From Timema cristinae (Eukaryota > Arthropoda > Insecta > Phasmatodea > Timematidae): a stretch of DNA of 64,000 nucleotides. Shown one piece after another: positions 12,521-24,910 of this stretch. Within the stretch, counting starts at the first letter, position 1. Every line of letters starts with the position of its first letter. Under the pieces are notes generated by a model. It had not been told where the DNA came from, ran no database searches, and was given only the letters and a program-made list of their open reading frames with translations. Both the position numbers and the translations under genes were made by a program. Where the stretch lies: assembly GCA_039000515.1 (NCBI GenBank), contig JBCFYV010011135.1, positions 11,172,776 through 11,236,775 of the forward strand, in the 5' to 3' direction.

Positions 12521-13569
12521 GAGAGTGAAATAAGGTCCAGGGGTCATGAAACGTCAACAAGTCTAAATCTATAAATCAATTTTTCTGACCATCACAATAT
12601 GTTTCTATTGATTTATTTAATTAACAGTACACCTTTCATCTTTTTTTTTATTTCTACTTCTACACCACACACAATCTTCAACCAGTCTGGTCCATTACTA
12701 GACTAACTATGGATTCACATGTTCGCCGAAAAACAACCACAGAATAAAAACGTGGTCACGTGACGTGCTTTAAGCCAATAACATGATTTCCGCTCTATTG
12801 GCGCGATCTGTTCTGTTTAAGTTCAACTATTCTCTACTTTGTCCGCTCTGCTTGAGATGTTCGGCACAGGAGAACCAATCAAATCTCAGAACCAACCATC
12901 TCAAATCAGTGCTCATGCACATTTGTCAACGCATGCGCTCTACAGCCAGACGCAAGCAGACAGCTTCGTTGTCCGTTGTGAGGAGATTTGAAATAACTCG
13001 TTAATGTAAAACGTTTGTTTATCGATGTATTGGATTGTGCCACGACACAGCGTTATAGTTTGTAAACAACCATCAGGACAATCATCTAAAATATCTTATG
13101 TGTATCCACTAGAAAATAAAATATGTTGATAATCAGCTGTTTTAAAGCGTTGCAATGCATCATGGGCCATCTTAAAGTGTTTGAATTACTGCGCAGATTC
13201 TGCTTTATATTTTTTCGTTGAACATGTGAATCAAGATTAAGAATCCCGTACGTCCGTGAAGTTGGCCTTCCCAATGTAAACATATCATTTGTGGGTCTAT
13301 CAAAACGGAAATGTTTGCGGAAAAATCTGGAACAAACGAAGAACAAACGATTGCAATCATAAAAACTTGAATATTGAATTTTTAAAATAGGGGGGGGGGG
13401 GCGTCAACTTCACGGACGTTATAGGACGCAACACGATACCTCTTTCCCCGAGGGGTCGAGAGAAAGTAATGTGTTTTAAAGAAGGCAGTGTCCTAAGGTG
13501 TACTTAGAATACACGTTACAAACTTCCAGATCCCCAGCTATTCAAGACGTGGTCATTTGTATCAAAATG
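12521..13569. other. Unassigned region with a GC/CpG-richer patch
   Basis: The patch 12720-13010 is GC-richer than its surroundings and holds CCAAT/ATTGG motifs (12776, 12799, 12876), like a promoter patch. No splice-supported exon was found. A G10 run lies at 13391-13400. Confidence 0.25.
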
Positions 13570-13795
13570 TTGTTTCGATAGGATTAAAATTCTTACACTT
13601 TAAAAGTGAATTATAAGGTGTTATTCTCGCAATAGACAAGACTGATGAAAATGGGAGACCTGAGTGTTTTTACATAAATGATTTTACACTGTTACTCACG
13701 AAAATGTGGTTGCACCTTTTCTACATCCAACCTTTATAATCCTAACAGGTTAAAGTAGCTAGTACATAGCGTATAGCCTGGACGGATAGTAAAAC
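13570..13795 (+). repeat. SINE family C, partial
   Basis: Carries the family-C block TATTCTCGCAATAGAC and ends in a decayed shared tail (GCGTATAGCCTGGACGGATAG). Confidence 0.5.
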
Positions 13796-13931
13796 AAATT
13801 GCTAAAAAGGATTTAATTAACTTTTAAATCATAAAAAGGTGAAATTAGCGCATTTTCACAAACGCCATTGTTTTGACATCAAAGAAAATCCAGATATCCT
13901 CAAACAAATTAAAAAACTTTTAACAAAGTAA

Positions 13932-14650
13932 TAGAGATGTGGTATCGAAGGAATAGTATCAATAAAGGTAAATATCGGAATCGAAATTTTCTGGATTATT
14001 TTTTTTAGCCACAATTCACTTTTGGGAAGGATCTATTTTAACTACATTCGTAGTTTATATAATATATCAAGATAGATTAATAGCTATTGACAAACAATAG
14101 AATAATTGACGCCCTTCCCTGTTTCATCTGCTTAAATAACCCACGTAGACTTTTCTGACTCATTTATTTGGGGCACCCTTGAGTCGACTGAATTCATTGA
14201 TCTCTACATAAGCTTCTTTTATTTAGTTTGCGATGACAGTGCTCATTGATAAAGGAAGGGGTAGTAAGACTAGTCGTCACTCGCCCCATCGTGGTCGCCC
14301 GGTCAAGCATCAGATTGTATTGATAAACAAAGATAAAAGAACAACTATTAATTATGATGAGCTAAGAGAAATTGAATGCTAATGTTTCTTCTTGCTTGTC
14401 GTGCAGAAAATTGATTATGATTAAAAAATAGTTAAATTTGTTCTTCCTCCACAGCCCAACCTATAAAACGTTTAATCGTTTAATCCCAGCATGAGTGAAG
14501 ATAGCAAAATAGTTGTTTCTTTCAATACCGATCCGATACCGAATATCAGTAAAAGTATCGTAAAACAATATCGAGTAAAAAAATTCACTAGTATCGAAAG
14601 TAAAATATCGATATTAGTAAAGTATTGATACTTTTTAATAACAGAATATT
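13932..14650 (+). mobile_element. Non-autonomous hAT-type element, 3'-truncated copy
   Basis: Starts TAGAGATGTGG, a typical hAT-like tip. It follows the same internal sequence as the element broken by the Polinton at 37292/51406-52035 (shared blocks AAAGGAAGGGGTAGTAAGAC and AACAAAGATAAAAGAACA). It ends in the GTATCGAAAG/ATCGATATT region without the expected terminal repeat. No transposase. GATGTG occurs once here, at 13936-13941. Confidence 0.7.
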
Positions 14651-14708
14651 CTGAGATAATAAAGGGTTGTTTTAATGGTTTTTCTGGTTCAGAACAGACA
14701 TTCCCATA

Positions 14709-14975
14709 GTTATTATTATTATTAGCACCGCATCTTACTACCCGTTGGGCTATACACACTTACGCTAATGTGTAATGGAAGGGTGATTGTGAGATGAAAT
14801 GGAGGACCTACAGTTTAACGTGGAATCCGAACCACGGTGGCGGCCTGGCATTCCCCACATTCACAATCTGTCTTGTCAGAGATGAAGGAAGGGTTTGGAA
14901 ATCAGATAAATCTGTGCCGGGACCGAGGATTGAACCCCGACCGCCAGCACAGAAGTCTGACACCATACATTCCCA
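14709..14975 (-). repeat. SINE family A
   Basis: Minus strand: ends in (ATT)n at 14711-14724, with the shared 3' tail, body and B-box region. It is cut before the A box. Confidence 0.7.
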
Positions 14976-15505
14976 TTGTAAATACAGCAGTGTGGGGATA
15001 TCTCTATTCAAGTAGGCGGAGCACTTAAAAATCAAACAAATCCCCAACGAGTACCGTTGGAGGAAAAGATTATTTTTTACGAGGAGGGCATTCAATTAGT
15101 TTGGTGTATAAATTGGATTATTTTTAAAATAATATATTGCTATTTACTTTGGAATATAAATTTAAAGCCAAGCTCTTAAACTTTTATTTTTATCCCCAAC
15201 ACCTGCCGTGCAATCTCTTCTGAGCTACTTTTGAGAGATTTATATCACTTATTTTTTTGCTCCATAAAGTGGAAAATTAACTTCCATATGTCTTGTGTCA
15301 CAGTGGTTTATTTTTGTGCAAGGTCATTGAAATTTTTTTTTTATTTGAGCTTAAATAGCTAGAATTAAATCACTTGGTTTAAATATATGCAATGATTCGT
15401 TTGAACTATAATTTTTCTTCAACCTTTATTTATTTATTTAAATTATTTGACGTGCACTTTCTAAACCTACTGGTTATATCAGTACTGCTATAAATAATAA
15501 TTTAT
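14976..15505. other. Unassigned AT-rich spacer
   Basis: Nothing recognised. Confidence 0.3.
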
Positions 15506-15767
15506 GACCTGGAGGTGTAGAGGTAAGGTGTCAGACTTCTGTGCTGGCGGCCGGGGTTCAATCCTCGGTCCCGGCACAGATTTATCTGATTACCAAACCC
15601 TTCCTTCACCTCTGACAACACATCTTGTGAATGTGGGGAATGCCAGACCTCCACCGTGGTTCGGATTCCACGTTAAACTGTAGGTCCTCCATTTCACCTC
15701 ACAATCACCCTACCATTACACATTAGCGTAAGTGCGTATAACCCGAACGGGTAGTAAGACGCGGTGC

Positions 15768-15817
<50 letters not shown>

Positions 15818-15825
15818 GTAATTTA
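15506..15825 (+). repeat. SINE family A, full-length
   Basis: The best intact copy. The tRNA-like head has an A-box-like GGTGTAGAGGTAAGG (15514) and a B-box GGGGTTCAATCCTCGG (15552). The body has ACGTTAAACTGTAGGTCC, followed by the shared tail GCGTATAACCCGAACGGG and a (TAA)n tail of about 18 units. Confidence 0.8.
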
Positions 15826-15867
15826 TATCTTTAAAAGATAAAACATGCAATCACACAGCTGATGTTT

Positions 15868-16125
15868 ATTTTATTATCACGTCTTACTACCTGTTAGGTC
15901 ATACGCCTATGTAGAGTTCTACTAATTATGCTATTTTGTTAGGGATTAGTATGGTTGAATTTAGAGTAAATGTACTCGCATCTGTGTAGAGGAAAGTGGA
16001 AAACCATATAGGGAAAACACTCTTCAGTGGACGTGAACGGGATTGAACCCAGATCCTCCAGTCTTCTACAGTCTAGTTTATTGCGAGAATAGCGCCTTAG
16101 ACCATGCGGCAACCAAAGGGGGTCT
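15868..16125 (-). repeat. SINE family C, full-length
   Basis: On the minus strand: head TTGGTTGCCGCATGGTCTAAG, B-box-like GGGTTCAATCCCG, body, and a shared tail degenerated to GCGTATGACCTAACAGGTAG. Confidence 0.6.
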
Positions 16126-16421
16126 AGAAGTATGTGAATGTGTATGTATATATATATATATATATATTTAAGTACGAATTGTTATACTTAAATTAATTAT
16201 TAGTGATAAATATCCTCCAAATTATATAGTAAATATATTCAACATGTTAAACTTTATAAATCTTGCAATATATATATATATATATTTTTTCTATAGAATA
16301 AACTATGTATATATATATATTATTTACCTTTATAATATTTCAGTACATCATATTTGATTATTTTTTTAACACATTATGTGTGTAAATTAAACTACAATAC
16401 AATTATATATTTCCTTTCCTT

Positions 16422-16423
<2 letters not shown>
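16126..16423. repeat. TA microsatellites
   Basis: Three (TA)n tracts (16146-16168, 16268-16286, 16306-16322) in AT-rich DNA. Confidence 0.7.
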
Positions 16424-16455
<32 letters not shown>

Positions 16456-16725
16456 GCACCGCGTCTTACTACCCGTTCGGGTTATACGCACTTTACGCTA
16501 ATGTGTAATGGTAGGGTGATTGTGAGATGAAATGAAGGACCTACAGTTTAACGTGGAATCCGAACCACGGTGGTGGCCTGGCATTCCCACATTCACAAGC
16601 TGTCTTGTCAGAGGTGAAGGAAGGGTTTGATAATCAGATAAATCAGTGCCGGGACCGAGGATTGAACCCCGGCCGCCAGCACAGAAGTCTGACACCTTAC
16701 CACTAGACCACCAGGTCACCCGATC
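16424..16725 (-). repeat. SINE family A, full-length
   Basis: Minus strand. The tRNA-like head includes GGTGGTCTAGTGGTAAGG (16710 downward) and a B-box-like GGGGTTCAATCC. The (ATT)n tail is at 16424-16455. Confidence 0.8.
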
Positions 16726-17035
16726 CTTAGTATTAACTACGATACATATTAAATTTTAACTCTTTTTAAAAGGTTTCTAAAATGTTAAGTACCTTTATAT
16801 AGTGCTACTATTTCAATTTGGGATATAACGTCTGTAAATGTTTTCAACAAGATGAAATATTATTAATATAATTAAATGTTTAGACACCACTTGGAAATAT
16901 ATCCAATCTCAATTTGTACGGAATAACAAATGAGCATCACCCACATCGGCAGACACGTGGACTTAATTTCAGCTCTCCTAGTATGTTTTGTCTGTGCCAG
17001 AGAGGTCAGGGTGCGAATCACAGCTGGGTGTCTTC
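16726..17035. other. Unassigned spacer
   Basis: Nothing recognised. Confidence 0.3.
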
Positions 17036-17395
17036 TAATTTGTTAATCAAACTGAGGGTTGGTTTGCAGTACTTCTCCATTCCTCTCTTTTTACTAACCT
17101 CCTTTCAATCTTCATGTAGGTCACACATCCTATGCCCCACATGATCTGACGCATGTATTCTAGGCGTGGTCTTCCACGCCGGTTTAGACCATTAACGGCG
17201 TCCTCCGCTTTCATTGTTAATAAGGAGTTTGTAACGCAATGCGCGGCCAATCAGCCGGTCACGTCTTAGATAAATTTTATTCTACCGTCTTCCCGATTCC
17301 TATCTCTTCTTTCGTCAATTTATCAGCACAACTGATCTTCAGTATTCTCCGGTAGCATCAATTTCCCAGTGCTTGGAGCCTCCTTTTCTCTTCCC
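17036..17395 (-). pseudogene. LINE reverse-transcriptase ORF, C-terminal remnant
   Basis: On the minus strand, in several frames, this gives the C-terminal end of a non-LTR retrotransposon ORF. There is an EEKRRLQALGN..CYRRILKIS segment (near 17340-17400), a KLTKEEI segment, then GRPRLEYMRQIM and an EEWRSTANQ ending (17047-17200). Frameshifts and stops break it. The 39-bp minisatellite follows directly on its upstream side and derives from the same ORF. Confidence 0.65.
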
Positions 17396-18052
17396 CTACA
17401 ACTGTCCATGTCCTAAGCACGTACAGAGCTCCAAATATAACTGTCCATGTCCTAAGCCTGTACAAAGCTCCAACTACAACTGTCCATGTCCTAAGCCTGT
17501 ACAAAGCTCCAACTATAACTGTCCATGTCCTAAACCCGTACAAAGCTCCAACTACAACTGTCCATGTCCTAAGCACGTACAGAGCTCCAATTACAACTGT
17601 CTATGTCCTAAGCCCGTACAGAGCTCCAACTATAACTGTTCATGTCCTAACCCGTACAAAGCTCCAACTATAACTGTCCATGTCCTAAGCCTGTACAAAG
17701 CTCCAACTACAACTGTCCATGACCTAAGCCTGTACAAAACTCCACCTACTACTGTCCATGTCCTAAGCCCGTACAGAGCTCCAACTACAACTGTCCATGA
17801 CCTAAGCCTGTACAAAGCTCCAACTATAACTGTCCATGTCCTAAACCCGTACAAAGCTCCAACTACAACTGTCTATGTCCTAAGCCCGTACAGAGCTCCA
17901 ACTACAACTGTCCATGTCCTAAGCCTGTACAAAGCTCCAACTATAACTGTCCATGTCCTAAGCCTGTACAAAACTCCACCTACAACTGTCCATGTCCTAA
18001 ACCCGTACAAAACTCCACCTACTACTGTCCATATCCAAATCCGTACAAAACT
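17396..18052 (-). repeat. 39-bp minisatellite inside the LINE ORF
   Basis: About 17 copies of a 39-bp (13-codon) unit with the core CTGTCCATGTCCTAAGCC; one copy is a base short. Read on the minus strand the unit encodes VVVGALYRLRTWT. This matches the LINE C-terminal LYGxxTWT block that should sit exactly here, just before KRRLQAL. The long open frames on both strands here come from the 13-codon period and are not genes. Confidence 0.85.
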
Positions 18053-18350
18053 ACACCTAAAGACTCCGTATCCGCAAGTTGCATGGTAGTCTGCATGAGA
18101 TCAACTCCACACTAACAGATTGCACTGTATAAAAGTATTGATCCTTATGTCCTTAGTCCTTACCACTCAGTAGAAGTTGACTCAACCTAAACTTTATAAG
18201 AACAAGTCGATACGGATTGCTAAGGACTACCAATCACAGCACTGTATGTAAAATATATGGGCGTTAGTTGAAATTAAAGTACCAATGGCAGGGAAAGAAT
18301 CCATAGCTATAGAAACAAATTGATCTTATAATAATAAAAGGAAGCGTTTG
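18053..18350. other. Unassigned spacer
   Basis: Nothing recognised. Confidence 0.3.
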
Positions 18351-18351
18351 C

Positions 18352-18525
<174 letters not shown>

Positions 18526-18602
18526 CTGCCCAGCCAAACCTACGGCACGCAGAGATCTGAAATTTTTAACAAAGGTGGGCGGCTATTAGGCTATTAAGCT
18601 AC

Positions 18603-18997
18603 TATCACACGACACTTGCTTGTACTAAAAATCAAGTGTGCTAGCTAGCGTCTAGATATCTGTATATTAGCTCAAATATATGGTCATATTGTGGTGATTT
18701 GGTATTAAATAAAAAAGTATGTTTAAAATAATGTTCTGCCAACAACAAAATCTTATCCGATAACTATGTCAGCGCTATTTCTACCATTTTTCTACAAAAC
18801 AGTCTCAGCGCACATGATTGGTTGAATTACAGAAACTAGTGTCGAAACTAGTACGAAAATAGTGCCTGTTCTATCCTCACAACTAGTATGGTAGTACCAA
18901 GTGGCAGAACCAGTATACTTTTTCTGATTCACACGACGCTAGATGATGACGTGGTAGCTAGTGCTGGATTTCAAGTACGAGCTAGTGTCGTGTGATA
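18603..18997. mobile_element. 395-bp inverted-repeat MITE
   Basis: Ends TATCACACGACAC and its reverse complement; the similarity of the arms extends to about 45 bp. Internally it contains several ACTAGT palindromes. Both flanks contain GGCTATTAGGCTATT-like sequence, so the insertion lies in or beside a short local repeat. Superfamily unknown. Confidence 0.65.
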
Positions 18998-19345
18998 CGG
19001 GTTTAAGGCTATTAGGCTATTTTTAACAAATGTTTGAAGAAAATATTTTTTATCTGGTTTAAAACTACGTTTCAGAGATACGGGCACCATAGGGGGAAGG
19101 GGGTTATATAATTCCTATACCACATTGGGTCACGGGCAATGCCATGCGGGATTGCTAGTACAAACTGAAATGATAGTTCCACGAACGAATTAATTTCAGA
19201 AATATTATTTATGAAAATGTATAAGCCTCGGAAAACATGGCATCTCAGATACAGTTCTCTAAGACATATATATTTTTCAGAAATGGGGGTTTCGCTTTGG
19301 TAATTTAAATTTCCCATGAGCATTTTTAATAGATTCTGCTTCACA
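18998..19345. other. Unassigned spacer
   Basis: Minus-strand frame 19072-19344 (90 codons) shows no recognisable domain. Confidence 0.25.
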
Positions 19346-20670
19346 TATTACGTCTTCTTGCGCTTTACTCCAGATAATTTTCTTTGTAAAAGTTTAATTT
19401 GACGTAGTCTATCTACGACCCTCTCATCGGTTAGCACGGTCACGTGATTAAGGATACGGATTGTATAAACGCCATTCCCAATTCTAAGGACTATTAAGGA
19501 CTTAAAGCGTATACAGATGCGTATATTATGGACTCTTTAGATGGCGCTTTAGCCAAAACTTCAGACATAATCGTTCAACATTTTTTTCCTAATCTTCAAA
19601 CCGATTTTGTTAGCTATTAGCAGCTTCTTCTTGGAGTTGAAAGCGTTTCTGGTTTGGTTAATCCAACTAGCTAACTATCTTATACTTCTGCCGTAACTGG
19701 TTATATTGCTTCCTAAGTAAGTAAACTCAGCCACTTCCTCCAGAACATTATTCCCCAGTTTCACTGTCATGGGGTCGCTCCTTTCCTACTGTCTGCTACA
19801 GAAACAACTTTTTATTTGTTCTATTAATACTCATACCGTAGAGAGTGCTGATTAATTCCTCCATCTAACTCAATATTCTCTCCAGATCTTCTCTATTCTC
19901 CACGGTAGACAGTGATATCATCCACTAGCCTCAACATGCCCATTCTCCTTTACACCCAGTTCCCTCTGTCTCTCACAATATCCACTAGCCTCAACATGCC
20001 CACTCACCTTTACACCCAGTTCCACTCTGTCTCTCACAATATCCACCAGCCTCAACATGCCCATTCACCTTTACACCCAGTTCCCCTCTGTCTCTCACAA
20101 TATCCACCAGCCTCAACATGCCCATTCTCCTTTACACCCAGTTCCCCTCTGTCTCTCACAATATCCACCAGCCTCAACATGCCCATTCTCCTTTACACCC
20201 AGTTCCCCTCTGTCTTTCACAATATCCACTAGCCTCAACATGCCCATTCACCTCTACACCTAGTTCCTCTCTGTCTCTCACAATATCCACTAGCCTCAAC
20301 ATGCCCATTCAACCTTTACACCCAGTTCCACTCTGTGTCTCACAATATCCACTAGCCTCAACATGCCCATTCACCTTTACACCCAGTTCCTCTCTGTCTC
20401 TCACAATATCCACTACTTCCTGTATGTACGTGTTGAGGATGCTAGGAGACATTGAGCAACCTTTTCTTACGCCTTTCTTTATCCCCGCTTCTTCCTCACT
20501 TGTCCCGTTTTTAATGACCTCTCTTTCATTCTATTATAACCTGAAAATTACCCTCCTTTCTTCTTACTTAAAACTTATTTTCTTAAGCATCCAAAACATC
20601 ACCTCCGAGTTAACATTATTAAAGGCTATTTTTACAAATGAGTTCTTCCTCAACTGTTGTAAAATTTAGT
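19346..20670 (-). pseudogene. LINE reverse-transcriptase remnant with internal minisatellite
   Basis: Minus strand. At 20410-20490 it encodes a KKGxxxGCSMSPSILNTYIQE-like stretch (RT motif of the GxRQGCPLSP type). At 19905-19925 it encodes LRLVDDI (RT catalytic motif of the Y/FADD type, with the first Asp retained). Then follow NKKLF and further RT sequence. The part between these motifs is expanded into a 61-bp tandem array. The ORF is broken by stops and frameshifts. Reverse transcription of LINE RNA is the family role; this copy is dead. Confidence 0.65.
19926..20415 (-). repeat. 61-bp minisatellite within the RT domain
   Basis: Eight copies of a 61-bp unit containing CCTCAACATGCCCATTC, with few differences between units. 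On the minus strand the unit encodes parts of the RT segment leading to the catalytic DD motif (VDIVRDR..LGV..NG). Because 61 is not a multiple of three, the frame shifts from one copy to the next. Confidence 0.85.
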
Positions 20671-21689
20671 AGCCTTAAAACAAGGATTGGCTCGGTGAAC
20701 AGAGATCATTTATTTCACACTCTACCGCCATTCAAATGCGAGTACAAAGCCCTTAAATTCTTAATCATCCCCCATTAATGTAGTTGAAATGCATAGAGTC
20801 CGTATGTTTGGTAAGAGTGTCTTAATATCGAGCTATTGATGAGATTCTTGTAAGAAGCAGACTTGATGGCGGTCTAGGATAACTGGGCGTTGCCGTCTGG
20901 ACGCTGCGAGCCGGACGTGGCCAACTGCATGCTGGTAAGACTGGGCACCAAGACAACTAGGTGCCAATGTAAAAACGTAATATTTATTTTAGTTAAATAT
21001 TTATTTTTAGAATTGTTTGAAAAATGTAATAGCAAAAGAAACCAAATTTGTGTATATTTATAAAGTTAGACTACTTGAAATTATTTTTAAAAAATAAAAA
21101 TGTTATAACACAAATAACTATTAAAAATAAGAATGTTGCGTAAAATAAACCAAGTAAAGATGAATTAACCTAACCTAACCTAACCTAACTGGTGCCTGGT
21201 TGTTTGTTTTATTTTATACAATTATAACTTACCATTTTAAAAATATTGACCCTAGCACCCAGTTGTCTTGTCACCAAGTTGGCCGTACCCGGTTGGCGGC
21301 ACCAGATCCAACTCTATCAGAATTTCCAAGAACTTGTTGATGGTATTATCTGGAGGTTATATAGTAAAGTATATCTGGTCTTAGGTTTTGGAAATGTGTG
21401 TCAAGAAAACTGGGGATACTTCGTGGAAAAGTATCATTTGGTTCCTGAGATAAGTATCTAGATATCAAACAAGCCCGGTGTTACTCGTAGTGTTTGCGTT
21501 TCTACCAAACTAAAACTAAGGCCACACTACAGTTACCATAAGAAGAGTTTTACTTGGCAGCTAGAGAAGTAATTAGATCAATTTTTGTATGTATTCATAC
21601 TTCAAGCTATGTGATTTTCAGTGGCCAAATATGATATATTATCAATATTTATTAAATAACACTAATACAAAATTTGAATTGATTGAAAA
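20671..21689. other. Unassigned spacer
   Basis: 20690-20790 may be a decayed family-C SINE body. TAACC occurs about four times at 21167-21188. No gene seen. Confidence 0.3.
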
Positions 21690-21880
21690 ATAATAGCTGG
21701 ACACGGGAGTCAAACATGGAACCTTCGGCATAGCGTACCAATGTCTTCCAGTGAGATATCCTGTGCACAGGGTTATTATTTACTCATGTTTTAAGACAGA
21801 GTCTGTGACGGATGTGTGGATATCATCGGCTACTAAGAGCTATAATTGATAATACATCCACCGACGACTTGCTTTTGGCT
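21690..21880 (-). repeat. SINE family D, partial
   Basis: Matches 113-400, including the tRNA-like GACACGGGAGTCAAAC block. Confidence 0.6.
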
Positions 21881-22272
21881 TTATGCTGCATTCTTCCAAA
21901 CTAATAAAATGGTTAAATATTGTCCATTATTGCCGTAAAAATAGTTTATATTTTCTAAAAGGTCCTACTTTTTATAACTAAACTGTGACTTAGTATTTAA
22001 AACTATTTTTGCAAACATAGGAGTATAAACCAAACTTAAACCTTATTTGGGAACGCTTGGATTTATATTGGGAAGGGGGTACTTAATATCCCTTAAAATG
22101 GGCTTGCTACTCTTATATTCCTTAATATTACTGATAATATAACTTCCAAAGTGAAAAGAATTATTCTTTTCAAAATTTATTATTTTATTTAGGATAATAA
22201 ATTGTCTAAACACGCTTTTAAATTTTGTAGGGAGCTAGAGTGAGCATGGTTCTAATATAGTTTATAAGTGGA
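21881..22272. other. Unassigned spacer
   Basis: Nothing recognised. Confidence 0.3.
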
Positions 22273-24142
22273 TACAGTCAACTCTGACGTTTCGTGTTAA
22301 CACGTGTTATGATGGTTTAGTGAAAAATCCATTTCACTAAATTATATACACGTGCTCACACTGCTGTGATGTGTTGTGACACGTTATGTGTTATCTGACG
22401 CGGGAATGCATGTTAACATGCCGTGACACGCATCAGCCCAACATCTGGACTTCCAGATCTTCGTCAAACGTGTTAAAGCATCAGAACGTGACACTTGAGT
22501 TTTTTCTAACTAAGACGAATTTTGTGAGACATTTAAAATAATGTATGAGGAATATGTAATTGAGTATGTATGGAGGTATTAATTCCTTTTCAATCACGGG
22601 CAATTCGTAGTTCCTTCTGGAGAGACAAAGCACTCTTTGAATCTCCATCTAACAGAGGTTGCTTCACCTACATAGTTTATTCGAATTGCTTCCAAATTTT
22701 TAAAGGCGTGGACTTCTTGCTCTGTAACTTTTACCCTCACTTCAAAAGTGGTTAATGTTTTTGGAGACCCATATCAGATTGTGAAGACAAAATGCAGCCA
22801 ACAGAATGTCATCAGCAGCCTCAGGCTAAACTTAAACGGTTTTGAGAGATATTCCCCGTCGTCCTGCCAAGATGCAAAATGCATAATTCACAATTCTACT
22901 AGCTCTTTATAGTCTATAGTTGAAGATCTTCTCTTCATCACCGTTTATTAAATGTTGTTATAGGGACGCAATATGTATTGCTTCAAAGGAAAGGCTTCAT
23001 CTGAGACAGTTACATAGGTACAAATATCGCCAGTAGGTGTAGGCTTTTCATCTCTGGGAAAATGCAACTGATTCTTTGAGGTTTGTTCATCAAAAGATGA
23101 TTTCTCAAAAATTCCACCATCGCTGCTACTCCCATAGGCACCCACATTAATCATATAAAATCTGTAGTGTGCATCCACCATCGCCAACAACATAATGGAA
23201 TGTGTTCCTTTGAAATTAAAATAAGTAGATCCACCACCATTTGAGCATATTATTTGCACCTGCTTTCCATCCAAAGCCGGGTGAGCCTCGTGATATAGAA
23301 CCTAAAATAAAACGTCAAATTTTACTCCACCTAAAGGAGACCACTTCCCACAGCCACTTCAGTCACCTGCATCATCACATTTATCTAACTACTCCTGTTC
23401 ATCCAATTATAGCAATTAACTTCCTCCGGTTCCACAAAGTAAAAACCTTAATCCAGGAACTGGTGTATCATCTGATATTATTGAGGCAGTGGAAAATTTG
23501 TTAAAAAAATTATAGTTAAATGTATTTATTCAGTCATAAGATTGTAAACAAGTTTATTTAGTTTTAGGTTATATTCATAATGTATGTGAACAAGATTTTT
23601 TTTTCATCCCTTAATACATTTTTGTATAAAACCAATGATTACATGTACTTATTAACATTTTATTTTCAATAAAAAGATATATGAAAGTTTTTTTTCACTC
23701 ATCTAAAGCACACAACACGGCTTTCTTCTGCCGGTATACTGTTTATCATCTGGGTGTTGCATTTTTCAGTTTTGGTTTCACCATGACCTGAAGGTTAGAA
23801 AACTTCTTTATTGACATCCTTGTGTGCATTTTTTGAAACGCTTTCATCTTTCAAATGTTCAGGCTATAAAGTATTAAATTCACCAAATTCACTCCTCTCG
23901 GCATTTATGGGATTTATCCACTCTCTCGTGTGTTCCAGGGCAAATAACAAACTCATAACGACTACAATCCCCTCCTCTTCGTCAAGTCCAGCTTATATTT
24001 TTTCATCCATTTTAGTAATGTCCACTTGAAGGTTTGATTAAATGAATCGTACACAAAATGGTCTGTTTAATCACTTGAATTCCGGTGTGTTGTGTTGTCA
24101 TATGTTGACACGTGTTGACACGAAACGTCAGCGTAGTCTGTA
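22273..24142 (-). mobile_element. PIF/Harbinger-type DNA transposon (decayed)
   Basis: The ends are inverted repeats of about 35 bp sharing CTGACGTTTCGTG and AACACGTGT. They enclose minus-strand Harbinger transposase pieces. A clean 3-bp TWA duplication was not seen, so the exact tips are uncertain by a few bases. Confidence 0.65.
22948..24030 (-). pseudogene. Harbinger (HARBI1-like) transposase, broken
   Basis: The N-terminal piece is at 23810-24030 (minus), with the WINPINAERSEFGEFNTL signature of HARBI1-like proteins. The catalytic-core piece is at 22948-23304 (minus), with ALDGKQVQI, then NGGGSTYFNFKGTHS, LLAMVDAHYRF and VGAYGSSSDGGIF. These are the DDE_Tnp_4 blocks that contain two of the catalytic acids (the Asp after A in VDA and the Asp in DGG or nearby). 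A region near DEAFPLKQYILRPY completes the core. About 500 bp between the pieces is non-coding or decayed. Harbinger transposases cut and paste into TWA-type sites (family knowledge). No MYB-like second ORF was found. Confidence 0.7.
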
Positions 24143-24495
24143 GGCGGTTTAGCTCTTTACATTCAGTAATCTCGTCAGTTTTTGAATATTTGCTATGAGC
24201 ATTGTGAAATTTGTTGAACAGTTTTGTTTTGTTTTAAATAAAAAACAATCATATAACTCTAGCATGTTCATGACAGATATTCAGCAACTATTGAAAGAAC
24301 TAGATTTAAAAACATTTTAGAAACCATTATAAAAAAATGTCTATATAGAACGGAACGAATAATTATATTTATGTTTAAGTAAATTAATTTAATTAATTAA
24401 TTAATTAAGTATTAAACTAGTGAAATGTTTGAAGTTATAGTAGGTCTACTTTTAATGTGACCTATTGATTAAAAGTTAGTAAATTAAATTATTTA
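24143..24495. other. Unassigned AT-rich spacer
   Basis: Nothing recognised; a short (TTAA)n stretch near 24385. Confidence 0.3.
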
Positions 24496-24499
24496 TATA

Positions 24500-24906
24500 C
24501 AAGGATTCAAGTAAAATTTGAAAATGGCTTACAAAGAATTCGTATCAAAATCATTTACTGTAGAGTTTAGAGTGACAATAAATAAGGAAAATTTTAAACA
24601 TATAACATGTTATAATCAAACAAAAGTAGTTGATACACAAATTATTATTTATAATTAATTATATTAACATAAAAAATATAGTTTGAAACCAAATCCCAAA
24701 CTTTTGTTGGTCCTTTGCTCTTTAGGTAATGAATTTATATGTTTATGTCAATATATTATAAATAGTAATTTATGTAATAACTACTTTATTTTAACAGTAT
24801 TAACACGTTCTATTTTTACACCTTACCTTCTTTTTTATTATTATACATTAAATATTTACTGCCCAACTTCATAGTAAAATATTTTAAAATTTAACTTGAA
24901 TCCTTG
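24500..24906. mobile_element. 407-bp MITE with TATA flanks
   Basis: Inverted terminal repeats CAAGGATTCAAGT...ACTTGAATCCTTG (about 24 bp with one mismatch), flanked on both sides by TATA. This fits a Tc1/mariner-like TA target duplication or a 4-bp TATA duplication. No ORF of note. Confidence 0.65.
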
Positions 24907-24910
24907 TATA

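Noticed and set aside
17373..18089. Long open frames on both strands (up to 238 codons)
   Set aside because: They are produced by a 39-bp tandem repeat whose period is 13 codons; the repeat itself is LINE-derived.
19912..20415. CRISPR-like regular repeats
   Set aside because: Units are contiguous without unique spacers, in an animal genome and inside a LINE ORF.
21167..21190. TAACC repeats as telomeric sequence
   Set aside because: Only about four units, five bases long, surrounded by ordinary AT-rich DNA.
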